NCBI RefSeq assembly: GCF_009389715.1
Contig: NC_052409.1
Location: forward strand, 1,528,001-1,592,000
From: Phoenix dactylifera
Taxonomy: Eukaryota; Streptophyta; Magnoliopsida; Arecales; Arecaceae
Length of the DNA stretch: 64,000 bases
Direction: 5' to 3'
Below the pieces are notes generated by a model that did no database searches, was not told the origin of the DNA, and saw only the letters and a program-made list of their open reading frames with translations. The translations under genes were made by a program, and so were the position numbers. Positions 1 through 12,359 of this stretch are shown here, piece by piece; positions within the stretch are counted from its first letter, which is position 1; each line of letters opens with the position of its first letter.

Positions 1-223
1 GTTCAGGGGGCTTTGGGCACAAGACTGCCTTGATTCACCAGTTTTGTTGAACTATAGTCGTGATTAATCTTGTTTGGAATCCCGGTGAATTAACCAGCAA
101 ATCTGAGTGGATTCTTTATATATAGTGGTGGAATATGTGAGAATAGGGTACTATTCATCTAATGAGGTGGGATAATGCTTAGACCAATAGAGTACGGTGA
201 AGTTTTAAGTTGAACCTTACCTC

Positions 224-922
224 AGGTAAATCGGCATAGAGATTGTGCAAATCAGGTGAGAAACAAGTAAATTCTTTGGGAGGCTAGATTCTATGTGGTG
301 GACTAAACCAATTAAGACAGTATCCTTCCTCCTGAGATGGATTTTGGAATCTTGAAATGATCTGCATAGTGGTAATAAGATACACGGCAGGTTGGGGATA
401 TAAGTTTTTGATAGTATTTGCAAAGGAACTGCATTATGATTTGATTCAAGTGGAACATGACACAAGCATGGTGAACAAAAGAAGGAATAGGCACGCTAGC
501 ATGGCGATGTAGCGAAGAAAGCTAAAGTTTTAATAATAAGGAGTTTTAGGAGTTTAGTGGTTTCCAATCTATTCTATATGTGTGCATGTATGTATGTACC
601 ACCTTAGGTAAATCGGCATAGAGGTTGTGGAAATCAGGTGACAAAAGAGTAAATTCTTTTGGAGACTAGATTCTATGTGATGGACTAAACATATTAAGAT
701 AGTATCCTTCCTCTTGAGATGAATTTTGGAATCTTGAAATGATCTGCATGGTGGCAACAAGAAACGGCAGGTTAGGGATATAAGTTCTTGATAGTCTTGG
801 CAAGGGAACTGCATCATGGTTTGATTCAAGTTAAACGTGATGCAAGAATGGCGAATGGATGAAAGAATAGGCATGCTAGCATGGTGAGATGAGAGCTAAA
901 GTTTTTATTATCAGGAGGTTTT
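224..922. repeat. Tandem duplication, two units about 382 bp apart
   Basis: The segment starting AGGTAAATCGGCATAGAG at 224 recurs at 606. It stays alignable for about 320-330 bp, to the shared AGGAG...GGGAGTTTA ending near 556 and 922. The copies differ by roughly 10-15 percent plus small gaps, so the duplication is not recent. No coding frame is kept in both units. The source element is not recognised. Confidence 0.8.
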
Positions 923-1791
923 GGGAGTTTATATGTATGAACGTGTGTATGCATGTATTTATGTGTGTATGTTTATATGTATGTATGATGCTTTCTAATG
1001 GAAATCAATGATGGAGCTATCAGCATGAAAATTATCACCATTGATCATGCCCATGGACTAACAGTCATTTATTTTGGAGATCTCTTGCCTATGCATCAAG
1101 TAGACACAAAATAAACAATAACAATATAGCTTGTGTGCTAAAGCATTTCATACACCATATAATTTGCAAATGTAAAATTTTGATCTTGATCTAAATATTT
1201 TAAAACACATATAGATCAAATTTCAGCTGATTTGGATACTTCTAGACTTTAGATCAAATAAAAACATGGCATCGTACCATTAAAAGTGTTCATTTTTCAT
1301 CGATTCAATGCATGAGTGAAAGAACTTAAAAATATATGATATTTTGTTTCGTCATTTTGTCTGCCATAGATCATGATCAGTGGTTTCGATTTTCATTTTG
1401 AGAGGTCCATGCAGTGCTCTAGTTAATTTTTAGAAAACCTACTTAAAAAGAGAAAACTAGATGGCCAGCCACTATGGTGAATCGCAGTCACATATGAGAA
1501 GTTAGCAATGTTGTCCATGAAGATTAGCAAGGGTCTTGTTCTTAATAAAAGAACAAAGCTCCCAACTATATGGTGGTTGAGCATTTGGGGACATTTTAAG
1601 GGGCCAAGTATTGCATTATTGAGTCTTTAGCTTAGTTTTTGCTGGTCACATATACTAAATAAGCTTTCTTTTCTATTTATTAAAGGAAGATATCATAAGG
1701 AGTTCACATTTCTTAGGAAAGTGTAGAAGAAATTATAATTGGCTCTTACAGTTTAAGAAGGGTTGTTGCTACTGTAATTTTATTAGATTTT

Positions 1792-1793
<2 letters not shown>

Positions 1794-1833
<40 letters not shown>
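1794..1833. repeat. (TC)20 microsatellite
   Basis: Forty bases of uninterrupted TC dinucleotide, followed at once by GCAGG. Likely length-polymorphic. Confidence 0.95.
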
Positions 1834-1836
<3 letters not shown>

Positions 1837-3562
1837 GGCTCTCTTTTGTTGATTTATGTTGCAATTGTATGGAAGTTTGGTCCAAGGGTTTATCCTAAGA
1901 GTACATGCAAATTTGATTGCAGGCTCATTATGCATCATGCTATAGTGGAATTTGCTTATCTGGTTTTTTTTTGTGGCTTTTGGGAGAAATTTCATGTCAT
2001 AATAATGCTTTTAGGAAGGAAAAAAAATTAGTTATTGCACTTATCCCTAAACAAAACCTTGATGATGTGAAAGCCATGGAATTTGCTACCTTGCTTAGGC
2101 TTCCATGTGATTGCAGCTCCAAACATAGGTGAAACAGCACCTATTTTTGTAGGTGGGTTGTTAAAGCAGTCCTTTTCTGATGTCTTTCTCCATCCTCTCC
2201 TATCATTTTTAGGAACTGTTTATTCAGTAGTCAGAACACCCTTTATGCCCTCATCAGCAGGTTAATGGTTCCTGGGCACCATATATTTCTTCAGAAGTTA
2301 TTTCACATTTCTCCTGATGACGGTTGATGGCATAAGTCAATTTGGGGTGTGATTACAGCTCCATAATTTTGATCATTCACGTAAGTTCTGTACATGGAGC
2401 TACAAAGCTAATGGTACTAGGTTAAATCTACATTATCAAATATATGCCTACACCACTGAACTTATACCGTAGCTGTAAAAAATTTGAACATGCCTGTGGT
2501 TCCTGCAGTTAAATTCAAAATATGGTTGATTATAAGCAAGTAGACGCCTTAGGTGGAGTTGCAATAGTCTTGGCTGAGACTGTAACTTAAAAAGTCCGTT
2601 ATAGATGACCATAGTTTTAGCAGGCTGATGAAATACATGCCTGGTAATATTCCTGTGGTCCATGCAGTCATATCCACAGAGGACTATGGTGGTCCTAGAT
2701 TTTCTAATAGAAAGGAAGTAGACATGAGCTACCTGGAGCGAGATATTATCTAAGATAGAAGGTTCAAGAGTCTGGCCAAATACATACCAGATTGAGATAT
2801 CCAGTGCTCCTTTTCTAGCCATGCATCGACCTGGATACGAGCTATTTCTTATCAGCTTGCATGATAACACTTTTAGAGCACAAACATTCGGCTATACTAT
2901 GCTGATGAGGTAGTCTTCAGTTATGTAAATCTCTGCTGAGGTATTGGCAACTCAAAGTTAAGTATTTTTTCACAGCGAACAAGCAACCACTGCCTGCCTG
3001 GTTAGCTGTGAGCCTTCGGCAAAGAGGAGTGGGCTCATGAATATCTTGTTGAAGGATCATGGTATGCATGAACTGTAATCACCTGAATGTTAACAGGGTT
3101 CAGATGCTAGGAAGATGGCAGTAGAAGCCAAATGTTTCAGTATGAATGAGAGGAATGTGTGAGATCTCTTGGTTATAACTCGTAAAATTTGATATTGGGA
3201 CTTTAAGATTGTCTTGTGGCTGCTGTCAGTTTGTTTGCATTCGTGCTTTCACGGATCTCCTGGTGAAATATTCAACACCGTTTTAGCTTTTCCACAGGGA
3301 TTATTCTCAAAAAAATCCATGAGATATCTTTATCTTAAATGAGAACTGAGAACCATGTGAAATTGCAGTATCTATGAAATGAAGCAAATTCTGTGACTAT
3401 TTTTTGTAGATCATGTGAAATTTCTGAAGGATAGGATTTCCTGCTTTCTCATACAAAGTTTACCGTTTGACATCTCCCCACATGTTCTGCATAAATATGT
3501 AGCAAAAGTATAAATAAAATGACTTTACCGGTGTTGCTGAATCTGTTTTTATCTGTTCTTAG

Positions 3563-4285
3563 GCAAGCCGATCCGTGCAAGAACTGCAGGCGACCTGGAT
3601 GCTATGCCAGAGAATGCCCCAACCTTCCTCTGTAAAAATGGAACTCAATGCTTCAGCCATTTTCCCCCCCTTACAATTTGCAAGTTAATCTCCACCGAGA
3701 TTGCAGCGAACCTGCAGCTAAGCTTGGATCTGCTTGCTCTTGTTCTTTGTCATCATTTAATTGAGGCAGCTGTTTTATGACAAGGCATAGATAAGGGCTG
3801 ATTGCTAACCTGAGTCAAACTCCATTTGTAAACTTTTGCTGCCTTGATTCATCTCAACTCAGAAATCAGATGCTGCATACTGTGACATGTATATGCACTA
3901 TGATTCTAATTAGAGCTTTCCATGATCTCAGTTAATTTTTCAATTGCTCAGCGACAAGGTATTCGAATGTCTAGATTTTTCACCGGCATCAGGTTCATGA
4001 TTTATAGGCACATCGCCTTGGAATGCACTGCTAAAGACGCTATGCGGGAACTGCAAAGAGCCAGAGCCAGTGGTATTTGTACCCTTAGAATGAACTTGTA
4101 TGCAAACTGCGCAATTTCGAAGGGCAGCGCCGCAAGGCAAAACCCGGAAGTACTTGGCGAATGGGCCGGCCATCAAGCTGGGACTGCGTGTGGAGGCCTG
4201 GTTCACCTGGCATTTGGGTGCCCATCTGAGAGATACTCGTCGACGGTTTTGAACCGTTTTGATGAACGGCAGCCATGAGCGAGAC
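3563..4285 (+). pseudogene. Decayed GIS2/CNBP-like CCHC zinc-knuckle gene
   Basis: This reads as a broken copy of a plant CCHC zinc-knuckle protein of the GIS2/CNBP type, a nucleic-acid-binding family with several CX2CX4HX4C knuckles. The first knuckle is at about 3575-3628 (CKNCRRPG, then YARECPN), with cysteine where the zinc-binding histidine should stand. Around 4005-4070 there is HIALECTAK followed, one frame away, by LCGNCKEPEP. Around 4100-4165, ANCAISKGSAARQNPEVLGE matches the usual CNLCN..GHVARQCPK..VLGE segment with zinc ligands lost. Around 4195-4236, CGGLVHLAFGCPSERYSS matches the family's CGGRGHLAYECPSGR end. Several knuckles between these are missing, and the pieces lie in more than one frame. 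The 3630-4005 gap begins GTAAAA and ends TTTATAG, so it may be an old intron. The match is from memory of the family, not a search. Confidence 0.65.
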
Positions 4286-4829
4286 ATGGTACGATGATAT
4301 ACTTCATCTCTGTCAGATGTATGGAATTTTTAAATTTTTCGTAGCATAGATTCTTTGATTTGTATTGGAGATCGGGTCCATTGGTTAGGAGTATATTTTC
4401 CATGGCGGTAAACTAAACTACTTTTTCCACTATGGTTTCTGCTACGTCCGATTAATGCTGAATTATTCTCAAAGACTTTATTGGTATTCTTGGAATATTC
4501 ACTTCTTTGTAGGGAGCCTTTGGAGCATTATATGCTATTTTGGTATTGGATTTTCATACTGGTACCATGCTACTATTCTATCAGTACATCTCATATAGGG
4601 GCCGATTTAGCATACCGAGCGCTAGTACCTTGTACCGCATACTAATTTCAAACTAGCATGGTATATTCTGTATCATCTAGTTCGGTACAGTATAGCATAC
4701 TTTTAGAGAGTTGATGGACGCCGTGGATTTTTTTTTTAAGTTCTAGCGTAACAAAGAAATCGCATGCCAAAAAAGAAAAAATACATTAGTATTGTCCAAA
4801 CTCTCTTATAACCTTCTTCTCCAGCGTCC

Positions 4830-5035
4830 CATGTAGGCTACCAGACCAAGATCATGGAATGGCACTAATGTTTCAAAAGGCCAATGGAGTAGCAGATTGG
4901 CTAGCCAGTCTTGCTCGTTCATCAGGTACCATGCAACTCTGGAAACATAATTTTTCATCTAAATTGTGTGATAGCCGTGGGGCTGAAATGCTATTTGGTT
5001 GCATTCTACGGTAGTTTGATTAGCGATGACGACTG
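4830..5035 (+). mobile_element. LINE fragment, RNase H-like C-terminal end
   Basis: The plus strand reads KANGVADWLASLARSSG, then LWKHNFSSKLCD, close to the (R)EAN.VADWLASLA..S motif that ends the RNase H-like domain of plant L1-type LINEs. Only this terminal part is visible. No poly(A) tail or target-site duplication was found, so the boundaries are approximate. Confidence 0.55.
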
Positions 5036-6344
5036 TAATATGGTGTGCATCTCCGGCTTTGGTTGCTAATCTTATGTGAAATGGATCGGCCCGTGACACC
5101 AGGTTCAACAAGTGAACGTATCTTGCGAGATGGGCCTAAACACAATGTAGGATATCAACGTGTCAGGTGCAATCAGCTCACGTATTGGCACATAGGATGA
5201 TATGAAAAATAACAATAACAATAATAATTAATACTACAACTCCTAATAATAATAAGAGAAAGAAGAGTAGGCTGACGGTCCTGAGCCTCCTTCTTGCATA
5301 AGAGCGAGATTTTTTAGTGACAATCCAATTTTTGTTATGTTAGTATCCGTGACAAAGTCCAATATCCTTGTAATTATTGCAAACCTCGGAGTTGTGCCAT
5401 CCACCCAAAAAGACATTCTCATAAAATAGTTTATCCTAATTTAGAGGCTAAGGGCCTCCATAAAAGAACACATTAAAAAAAGAAAGAAAGGCAAATGAAA
5501 GAAGGTTACTTGGCTGGCAAAGCAACAACCTGCCCTTTCAAAAGAAATGCAAGAAAAACAGAGGGAGGTCAATGGTTTTGTATATCTTAACATTGTTTTG
5601 TAGGGTGGCCCTAATAACACAACCACCGACGAACCTCGAAAGCCATCAAGGCTTGCGACGTCTATTTCTTTATTGAGCCTTGGACTTATTCCTGACAAGG
5701 ATTCTCTATGATCAACGGTTTATAACTATTTTATAGTCACTGTTCCCCAAGTGGGATTATATCACAATCCCTCTCTCTGTTCTAAGCATCAATTTCCTTC
5801 AAACTCAAATGCCTTGGCTCGTCGTTCACTCTACAAGGGCCAAGGCTGCTATGATTTTTTTTTATTTGATGATTTGTATGCATCCTTTTGTCTTTGATGG
5901 ACACTCCTCTAATTTTGTAGTGGCATGCAAGATACAAATACTGGCTGATTGGCTAGCTTATAGTTATAGTCTTGAAGAAATACCACGTCCATATAGTCTT
6001 GTTGAAATACTATCCACAGTAAGAAAAAAGTATAAGAGGAAAGCTTTTATCTTATTTTGTTTATTTTCTCACCCATACCTGTCTCTCTTTTAGATGTATA
6101 ATCTTTATGAGGATCCATTGATAATGATTATTGGAGTAAGTTTGGCCTTTCATAATTTTAGGTCATATCTGTTGATTTCACTGCTAGTCTATTCAACTAT
6201 TACTAATCCAATAAAGCTGCTCCTACCCATATGTAGGAGTCTAAATCTAGCTTATCTGGAGTTTTTTATCTGTAAGTGTAAGTTTGATCTTCTATATTGA
6301 ATGATATAACAAAGGGATATATCATAGCAGTTAACCTTGCCTCA

Positions 6345-6490
6345 TGTTTTTTTTAAAAAATTTTTTTGAGATTAGGAGAGACTAATTCCTACATTTTTAC
6401 CTTGGATCTGTCCCTCCATCTGGATTAGAACCTTCAACCTCTTGCCTAAATAAAGGGTGATACCGTCCGAGTAAATGCTTGATGTCTCAC
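6345..6490 (-). mobile_element. tRNA-derived SINE, minus strand
   Basis: On the minus strand the sequence has CTCGGACGGTAT (weak A-box-like), then AGGCAAGAGG, then the B-box-like GGTTCTAATCC. It runs into an A-rich tail at about 6345-6370. The layout of box A, box B and A-rich 3' end fits a tRNA-derived SINE. Boundaries are approximate and no clear target-site duplication was found. Confidence 0.5.
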
Positions 6491-6740
6491 TATGTTATAA
6501 TTATGAGTGCCTTTGCACTTCAAAAGGTTTCTCATCGTTATACATATAGCTGGAATATTGTTCTGTTTAAGGGGCTTGCAGCGACTAACTTTAAAGAGTA
6601 AATGCTTAGTCCTTGGCAATTTTAACTTACTGCAGCCTATCCCACATTTTCTTTTTCTTGCAATCCATAGTCTATCACATATAATTATATCGAAACAGCT
6701 TATCAAATTTTACTGAATTGCATTACCTTGGTTGATGTAG

Positions 6741-6821
6741 TAAGTAATGTTTTTTTTTTTTTTTAGTAAAACGGTCGCTCATGTTAATCTAGCGCGAGTA
6801 CAACCAACATAAGTAATGTTT
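6741..6821 (-). mobile_element. 57-bp 5'-truncated LINE-like insertion with 12-bp TSD
   Basis: The direct repeat TAAGTAATGTTT at 6741-6752 and 6810-6821 brackets a short insert (6753-6809). The insert is an uninterrupted T run followed by AGTAAAACGG and ending near GCGCGAGTACAACC. Read on the minus strand, this is the last tens of bases of an element plus its poly(A) tail. The same kind of tail follows the LINE remnants at about 23.1 kb and 62.45 kb. Confidence 0.75.
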
Positions 6822-7471
6822 AAATGTCACTTTTGTGTAGTAGTACTTGAAGAGAGAGGGAGAAGGGGTTTTTGCAGCCATTTTGTTCAATATAGATGGA
6901 CCGGTGGATCAGATTGGAGTTTATTTTCAAAGGCTTCCTCGTGATTTCTTGGTTCTCGCTGGAATTTTTATCAAGTTTTTCTCATGCGTCTCCAAGTAGT
7001 AATGCGCGCAATGCATTGAGGTCCAACGTAGTCCTTGAAAGCCTTGTGGCAATCAAGATTTACCAAAATAGAACTACCAAGCATTTGACTCAACGGAAAT
7101 ATACTTCCATTTTTTTGTTATATTTCCAATCACTTCATCAAATCATCAGCTTCTTTGCTTCATTTCTGTATTCCATATTATTAATCAAGACAATCCAAAA
7201 CATCTCAACCATGCACAAGTTAAACTACAAAAAAAAATTATGAACAAGTGAGGGGACAGTCAAAAAGAACCAAAGCAGCTATTTGGCCATGTAACGAATT
7301 GAAATTTAGAAGATTAGGATAAAAAAAACATCCATGAAGCTTGACTTATCCCTCATTGCTCCAACAAAACCTTAGGTCTTACAATTTGGTAACCCTGGCA
7401 TACTCTTTCTGCTTTTAACCAGAGTGGGGTGGGACACCAATGCATTTGCCGCAATAAAATAATAGATTTTG

Positions 7472-7476
<5 letters not shown>

Positions 7477-7502
<26 letters not shown>
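7477..7502. repeat. (CT)13 microsatellite
   Basis: Uninterrupted CT dinucleotide of about 26 bases. Confidence 0.9.
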
Positions 7503-7506
<4 letters not shown>

Positions 7507-8397
7507 GATGGGATCTTTGGTACAGAATTAGGATCACCTATACTTAGCAGCTACACACCGTGAGATGCACCTGCACCAAATCCAACGGTGGCAAGGGCAG
7601 TAGAACAGCTTGGCCAACCCCATATCTTGCCTTTTTATATGAGGTTTTGTTCTCCATCAATCTCTTCCGCTGCAGCTGTCCTCCTTACTTGCTGCTGAGA
7701 ACTATTTACAGGTTTCAGTTTGTGGTTGTTTCTATCTTCTTTTGTTTTGGAACGAAGTGCCCCCCCAACCCCCTCCCCCACCAACAAAAATTGGAAAAAA
7801 AAAAAGGTTAACCTGACATCCCTCTTTGTTTGCTTTTATTGGGATTACAATTGATAACTGAGCATCACCTCGTATGTTGAAAGAGCTGCAGTGAGAATCT
7901 CAGTTCAAAACCAAAGCGTCAGCGTTATTATTACATTACAACAATCCATGCGAGATCTAAAACTTTGCATTTTAAACGACATTGGGATGCCTCCGATGCA
8001 ATCCCAAGCCCCTAAACTTTCACCAAGTCCAAAGTCTCAAGTCTCCATACCAATCTAGTTCTGATTGGGTTCAAAAAAGAAAAAGGGATAAAGGTGGGCA
8101 AAGATAGGGAAAAAGGAAGGAAAGAAAGACATGAGTGTTTGGTTTTGAATCTCACAATGATGACCTCACGAGGTACAACCACTGCCACTGATGACTGAAA
8201 CACTGCAAGGCATATGATATTCTTGAATGCTAAGCCCAAGGGGATTTCACCACACTCGCACACACAAACATCATGTCACAAAAGAGGAACTGCATACAAG
8301 AAAGCCAACACTCGCTTTAGCCTATGTACCGTCAAAGTCTTCCATCAGAACACACAGCCTTACCTCCAAAGAAAAAAAATTCTTGTAGTTACAGCAG

Positions 8398-9594
8398 TCA
8401 GTAGTAGTACATGGCCTTGCCCGGGGGTTTGAAGCTGATGTCCTTGGTTGTTGCACTGCTTAGATCATCCCCAAAGAGGCTGTTGCACCAGCTGTTTGGG
8501 CCAACCAATGGCTTAATCTCCTCAATATTGTACTCCAATGAGGCCTCACCATCGCCAAGAAATAGTTTCTGGGTTTCCTCCATCCCACCATAGAGAAAGC
8601 TCTCAAGAGATCGCATCTGTTGCCCACCATTACAAAGCTCATAGTCGACGACATTACTCCCATAGCTGATCTGAGTGCAACTCCCATCAGAGGAGCTGCA
8701 GCTCTGCTCACTCCCAAAGATGAGGAGGCTGCTACTGTCCTTCACTTGACATTGATGCATGGAACCTTGTGGGAGAGGGGAGGAGAAAGTGGTGGCCGAC
8801 ATAGGGGTCGGGAGATATTGGGAGATTTGCATGCCTTCAAGGCTTGGTGGCGATGAGAATGAACCAGTCCTGATCTCGGGAGGATATGGGAAGAATTGCT
8901 GCTGCTGCTGCTGCTCCAGCTGCTTCTGCAGCTGTTGATGGGTTTTTCTTTGGGATGGTGGAAACCCCAAAAGCTTCTTCTTCAGTTTGGAGTTCCAGTA
9001 GTTCTTGATATCATTATCTGTCCTTCCTGGCAGCTGGGAAGCGATGATGGACCACCTGTACTCGAGAGAGGAAAAGCAAAGGAATTTTGGTCCATAAGAA
9101 CCACCACTAGTCTTTTGGGAAAGGAAACTATCCTTTTGCGGTAGACTTTAATTGAGTAGCTAGTGATGAGAATGATACATCGGCATGCATGCAGGATATG
9201 CCTAAATTTAGAAGATCCTTTTCTTCCATGCAAACTTTGCTAAAAATACACAAGGGTCGGGGTTCCTTTTGTTTTGTCTCATTTTACTTTGTTTCGAGTC
9301 ATAGCCAAGGAAGGATAGATGAGAAAAAAAGAAAAGAGACAGAAGAGCAAGCAGCGAGATATTTATGGAAGATATATAAAATTACTTCACCTGCTTCCAA
9401 TGGTAGCATAAAGGTTGCAGATTATCCTGTCCTCATCATCAGTGAAGTCCCCATGCTTAATGTTGGGTCTCAGATAGTTGAGCCATCTCAACCTGCAGCT
9501 CTTGCCACATCTGTTCAAACCTGCTCAAAAAACCAACCAAATAATACACCTGTAAACAGAAAACAAAAAAAGAAGAAGAAAATTGGAGCAAGAG

Positions 9595-9629
<35 letters not shown>

Positions 9630-9822
9630 CCCACCTACTTAAAGATGGAAAAAACTGGATCAAAGAGAGAAAGTCCAAGGTCTTACCAGCTTTGTGAGGG
9701 AGAGCAATCCAATTGCCACCAGTGCCATACTTCTCCATATACTCCTTGAGCTGTCTATCTTCCTCTGGAGACCAAGGACCTTTCTTCACAATGGCTTTGT
9801 CGCAGCATGGAGCCCTCCCCAT
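8398..9822 (-). CDS. R2R3-MYB transcription factor, RAX/MYB37-like (subgroup 14)
   Basis: This is a DNA-binding transcription factor acting in the nucleus. Exons on the minus strand are 9822-9687, 9520-9391 and 9055-8398, giving 307 codons. All junctions are GT-AG, and exon 2 has the 130-bp length typical of the family. The start reads [21 protein letters not shown]2 continues to [14 protein letters not shown], and exons 2-3 supply [19 protein letters not shown], then [20 protein letters not shown] and [20 protein letters not shown]. The HKAGL...HGD signature and the C-terminal motif (YNIEEIKPL ... AMYYY) resemble Arabidopsis RAX1/MYB37, which promotes axillary meristem formation. Assignment to that role is inference. 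A glutamine stretch follows the MYB repeats at about 8896-8925. Intron 1 carries a CT/GA microsatellite. A TATATA stretch lies about 125 bases before the start codon. Confidence 0.93.
9597..9626. repeat. (CT)15 microsatellite in MYB intron 1
   Basis: Uninterrupted CT dinucleotide (GA on the gene's strand) of about 30 bases, inside the first intron of the MYB gene. Confidence 0.92.
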
Positions 9823-10824
9823 GTCTCTCAGATGCGAAGCCCTGTGGCTCCTCCACTCCCCCTTTCGCCTTCTGGCTTGTGATAAGCTCTCGGAAGGAGA
9901 CACTGGCTGTGGCTTAGAGAGGGAGATTGCAGAGGTATATAAGGAAAGAAAGGAGACGGAAATGTTAAAAGAAGTCAAACGATAGCCTGTCAGCTGGTTT
10001 CAATCACACTTCCTTCCTCTGCTGGCTGTGGCTCTCTCAGTCTTTTAGCCTCATAAGGCTTGCCATCATGTATAAATGTAGGAGTGCCTACACTTCCGGA
10101 GGGCCTCCATCTACCTAAGCCTCTGCTTCCCCCAGTTTTATTCTCCCTTTACTTCATATCCCCAGAACCAAAAGGCATGGGTAATATCACGAGTGGGTAA
10201 AGGTGGATGGAAGTGGGGCCTTTGGATATTGTGACATCTTTCGAACCTCAGCCTATGTGCGATACTAGAATGTAGCCTTTGAGACCCACCTTATTCTGTC
10301 CCCAGCCACATGCACCCTGATGACAAACGAGAGAGTTGTATATTAATGTCTCTATACACCTCCTTACAAGGCTTTTGTTTGTGTCCCGAGCATGTAAACT
10401 AGATTGACACCGTATAAAAATGACCACATTGAGTTAGTTTTGTACCGCTGGACTAACAGGGTCACGCTAGAAGAGGATTCATATCCATCTCAAACATCAG
10501 CTAAATCACATAGATACCAACTCCCAAAAAAAAAAAAAACAAGGAATTTAATGCTTCGTACAAGTAATGGGTTTGCATCATGTTGAAGTGACTCAAAATT
10601 TTCGAGTAATTGCAGCAAACATAATTGTTCGGAATTTGCAGGGTTTACAGCCTAGTATAGGCTAGAGGTCCCTTCTAATTAAGACGCATTCAACGCAAAA
10701 GTAGTTTTTCTTAAGTTAATTAATCTATTTATTTAAACAACAAAAAAAGGTTGGTTTCCTCCCATCTTTATTTACCAGATGTAAATAACAAACAAGAAGC
10801 CTGCACTAGGGCCCAAGATTATAG

Positions 10825-10871
<47 letters not shown>

Positions 10872-12356
10872 CATAATCTATAAAAGATTCCACCGAGACT
10901 GAAAGACACAGCAATATCTACCAAACATAACAAAAGGAAAGAAATAAAGAGCCTCACGAGTTCTACACAAGAAAGATGCAGTGGAAAAACACTACCATCA
11001 TCTAGTTCATGGTGCAAAGCATAAAACAAAGTTTACTTCTTGATCAGATGTAGTGTCGGTGAACTTTCAGATTTATGATGACTGCTGCATGGGTTCATTA
11101 GAATATGCATGATGCACGTACGTAGAACAAACTCTCAAACTCTAGCTGATATTATCTATTTTATGCTGCTTTCTATTGAAGATAACTCGTATCCTAACAG
11201 TATAATGCTTTTATCGAAGAATTAAATTAATCATCGTTTAAACAAAAGCATCACCTATTTCCTCATCGAATAAAAAGAATAAGAAAATGTATCACCTAAC
11301 TGCAATCAACTAGATTATGCCCCTGTTTCATATACTTTCAACTTCTATGTTTTTCCTCTTCTTTTTTTTTTAACTGAAACTTTCAAACTTCTATGTTTCG
11401 TGACCTGCTGAGATAGCCGAAGGACCCCACATAACATATCAATCAGACATACTGGGTTGGTATCTAAGTCGCCTCCGTTATTTTTGAATGGAAGGATTTT
11501 GAAGATTAGTTGTGACGATAATATTCCTCCCAATATCAAGTTACAGCAGCATGAATGGACATCCCAACTTCCAAACAACCTCATGCATGAAAGAAAAATA
11601 GTCCCTTCGACAAATGACTGCCAACGGTGTCCAAATTTTGCATTAACTAGATCATCAAGAACAAAAGAAAATAAGGTACTCTTCTAAAACAATGGCAACG
11701 ACCATTGAAACCTCCAATCAAGTCTCTTTCTTGTTGCCTGCATGTTGCCTTCTATGTCAAGGGATTTGGTGATTACCTCAACAACCAGCAGGATATGATG
11801 GACGTTCGATGCTCAGCATTGACCCATGCAAGAGCAAGTACATGAAGCAAATGGAGCATACAACTGAGTCACTGGAAGCAATTCATTCTCACTCTCTTCA
11901 TTGGTTTGTCTCGTGTTTCTGACTCCAATAAAGTAATCGTCCAGGTTGGTTTGGACACCAAACAGGTCTGCTTTTCGCCCTAAATGCCTGCTCGACAGAG
12001 AGTGCTGCCTTGCCAACAAGGGTAGAGCGACGCATACCAACTTGGTAGAGCACATCAAGCAACGTCGCAGCCATTAGTTGTTGCTTCGATGATTAAGAAA
12101 TTGCAAAAGTGAGTGGTCGCGTTAATTAATTCCATTCTGAGAAGGCCATTAGTTGCTGAAAAAATGATTTGAGTCCCTGTCAAGTAAAGCCATCTTTCAC
12201 CATGTCAATCCACTGTTGCATTGGTTCACATCCTGTACAAGGTGGAAAATCATGTCTGAGACGAAGTAGTTGGTGGTGAGTATTATAGCCACAAAAGGAA
12301 AGGCACCAGTATTAAAAATTCAGCTATGCGAAGATTGGATGGATGAATAAGATTAG
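9823..12356. other. MYB upstream region and intergenic DNA
   Basis: The first few hundred bases are the leader and promoter side of the minus-strand MYB gene. The remainder shows no recognisable gene or element except the AT microsatellite at 10825-10866. Open frames are short and match nothing I know. Confidence 0.5.
10825..10866. repeat. (AT)n microsatellite
   Basis: About 42 bases of TA/AT dinucleotide broken once by a TG step. Confidence 0.92.
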
Positions 12357-12359
12357 TTG

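Larger units (their letters stand above)
1..3562. other. Intergenic stretch, no supported gene
   Basis: No recognisable protein family is seen in any frame. The stretch holds a tandem duplication (about 224-922) and a long TC microsatellite (1794-1833), each listed separately. Open frames here are short, and their composition gives no sign of selection. Part of 2000-3562 could be intron or upstream sequence of the zinc-knuckle relic that begins at 3563, but no splice-supported exon could be shown. Confidence 0.5.
4290..8397. other. Intergenic stretch with LINE and SINE fragments
   Basis: No host gene is recognised. It holds a LINE RNase H tail (4830-5035), a SINE (6345-6490), a tiny poly(A)-tailed insertion with target-site duplication (6753-6809) and a CT microsatellite (7477-7502). 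Around 4600-4700 the sequence is rich in GTAC/ATAC motifs, as in degenerate plant repeats. The last 400 bases are the 3' flank of the MYB gene. Confidence 0.5.

Noticed and set aside
3940-4287. 115-codon minus-strand frame
   Set aside because: It is antisense to the zinc-knuckle relic, whose plus-strand protein similarity explains the open stretch.
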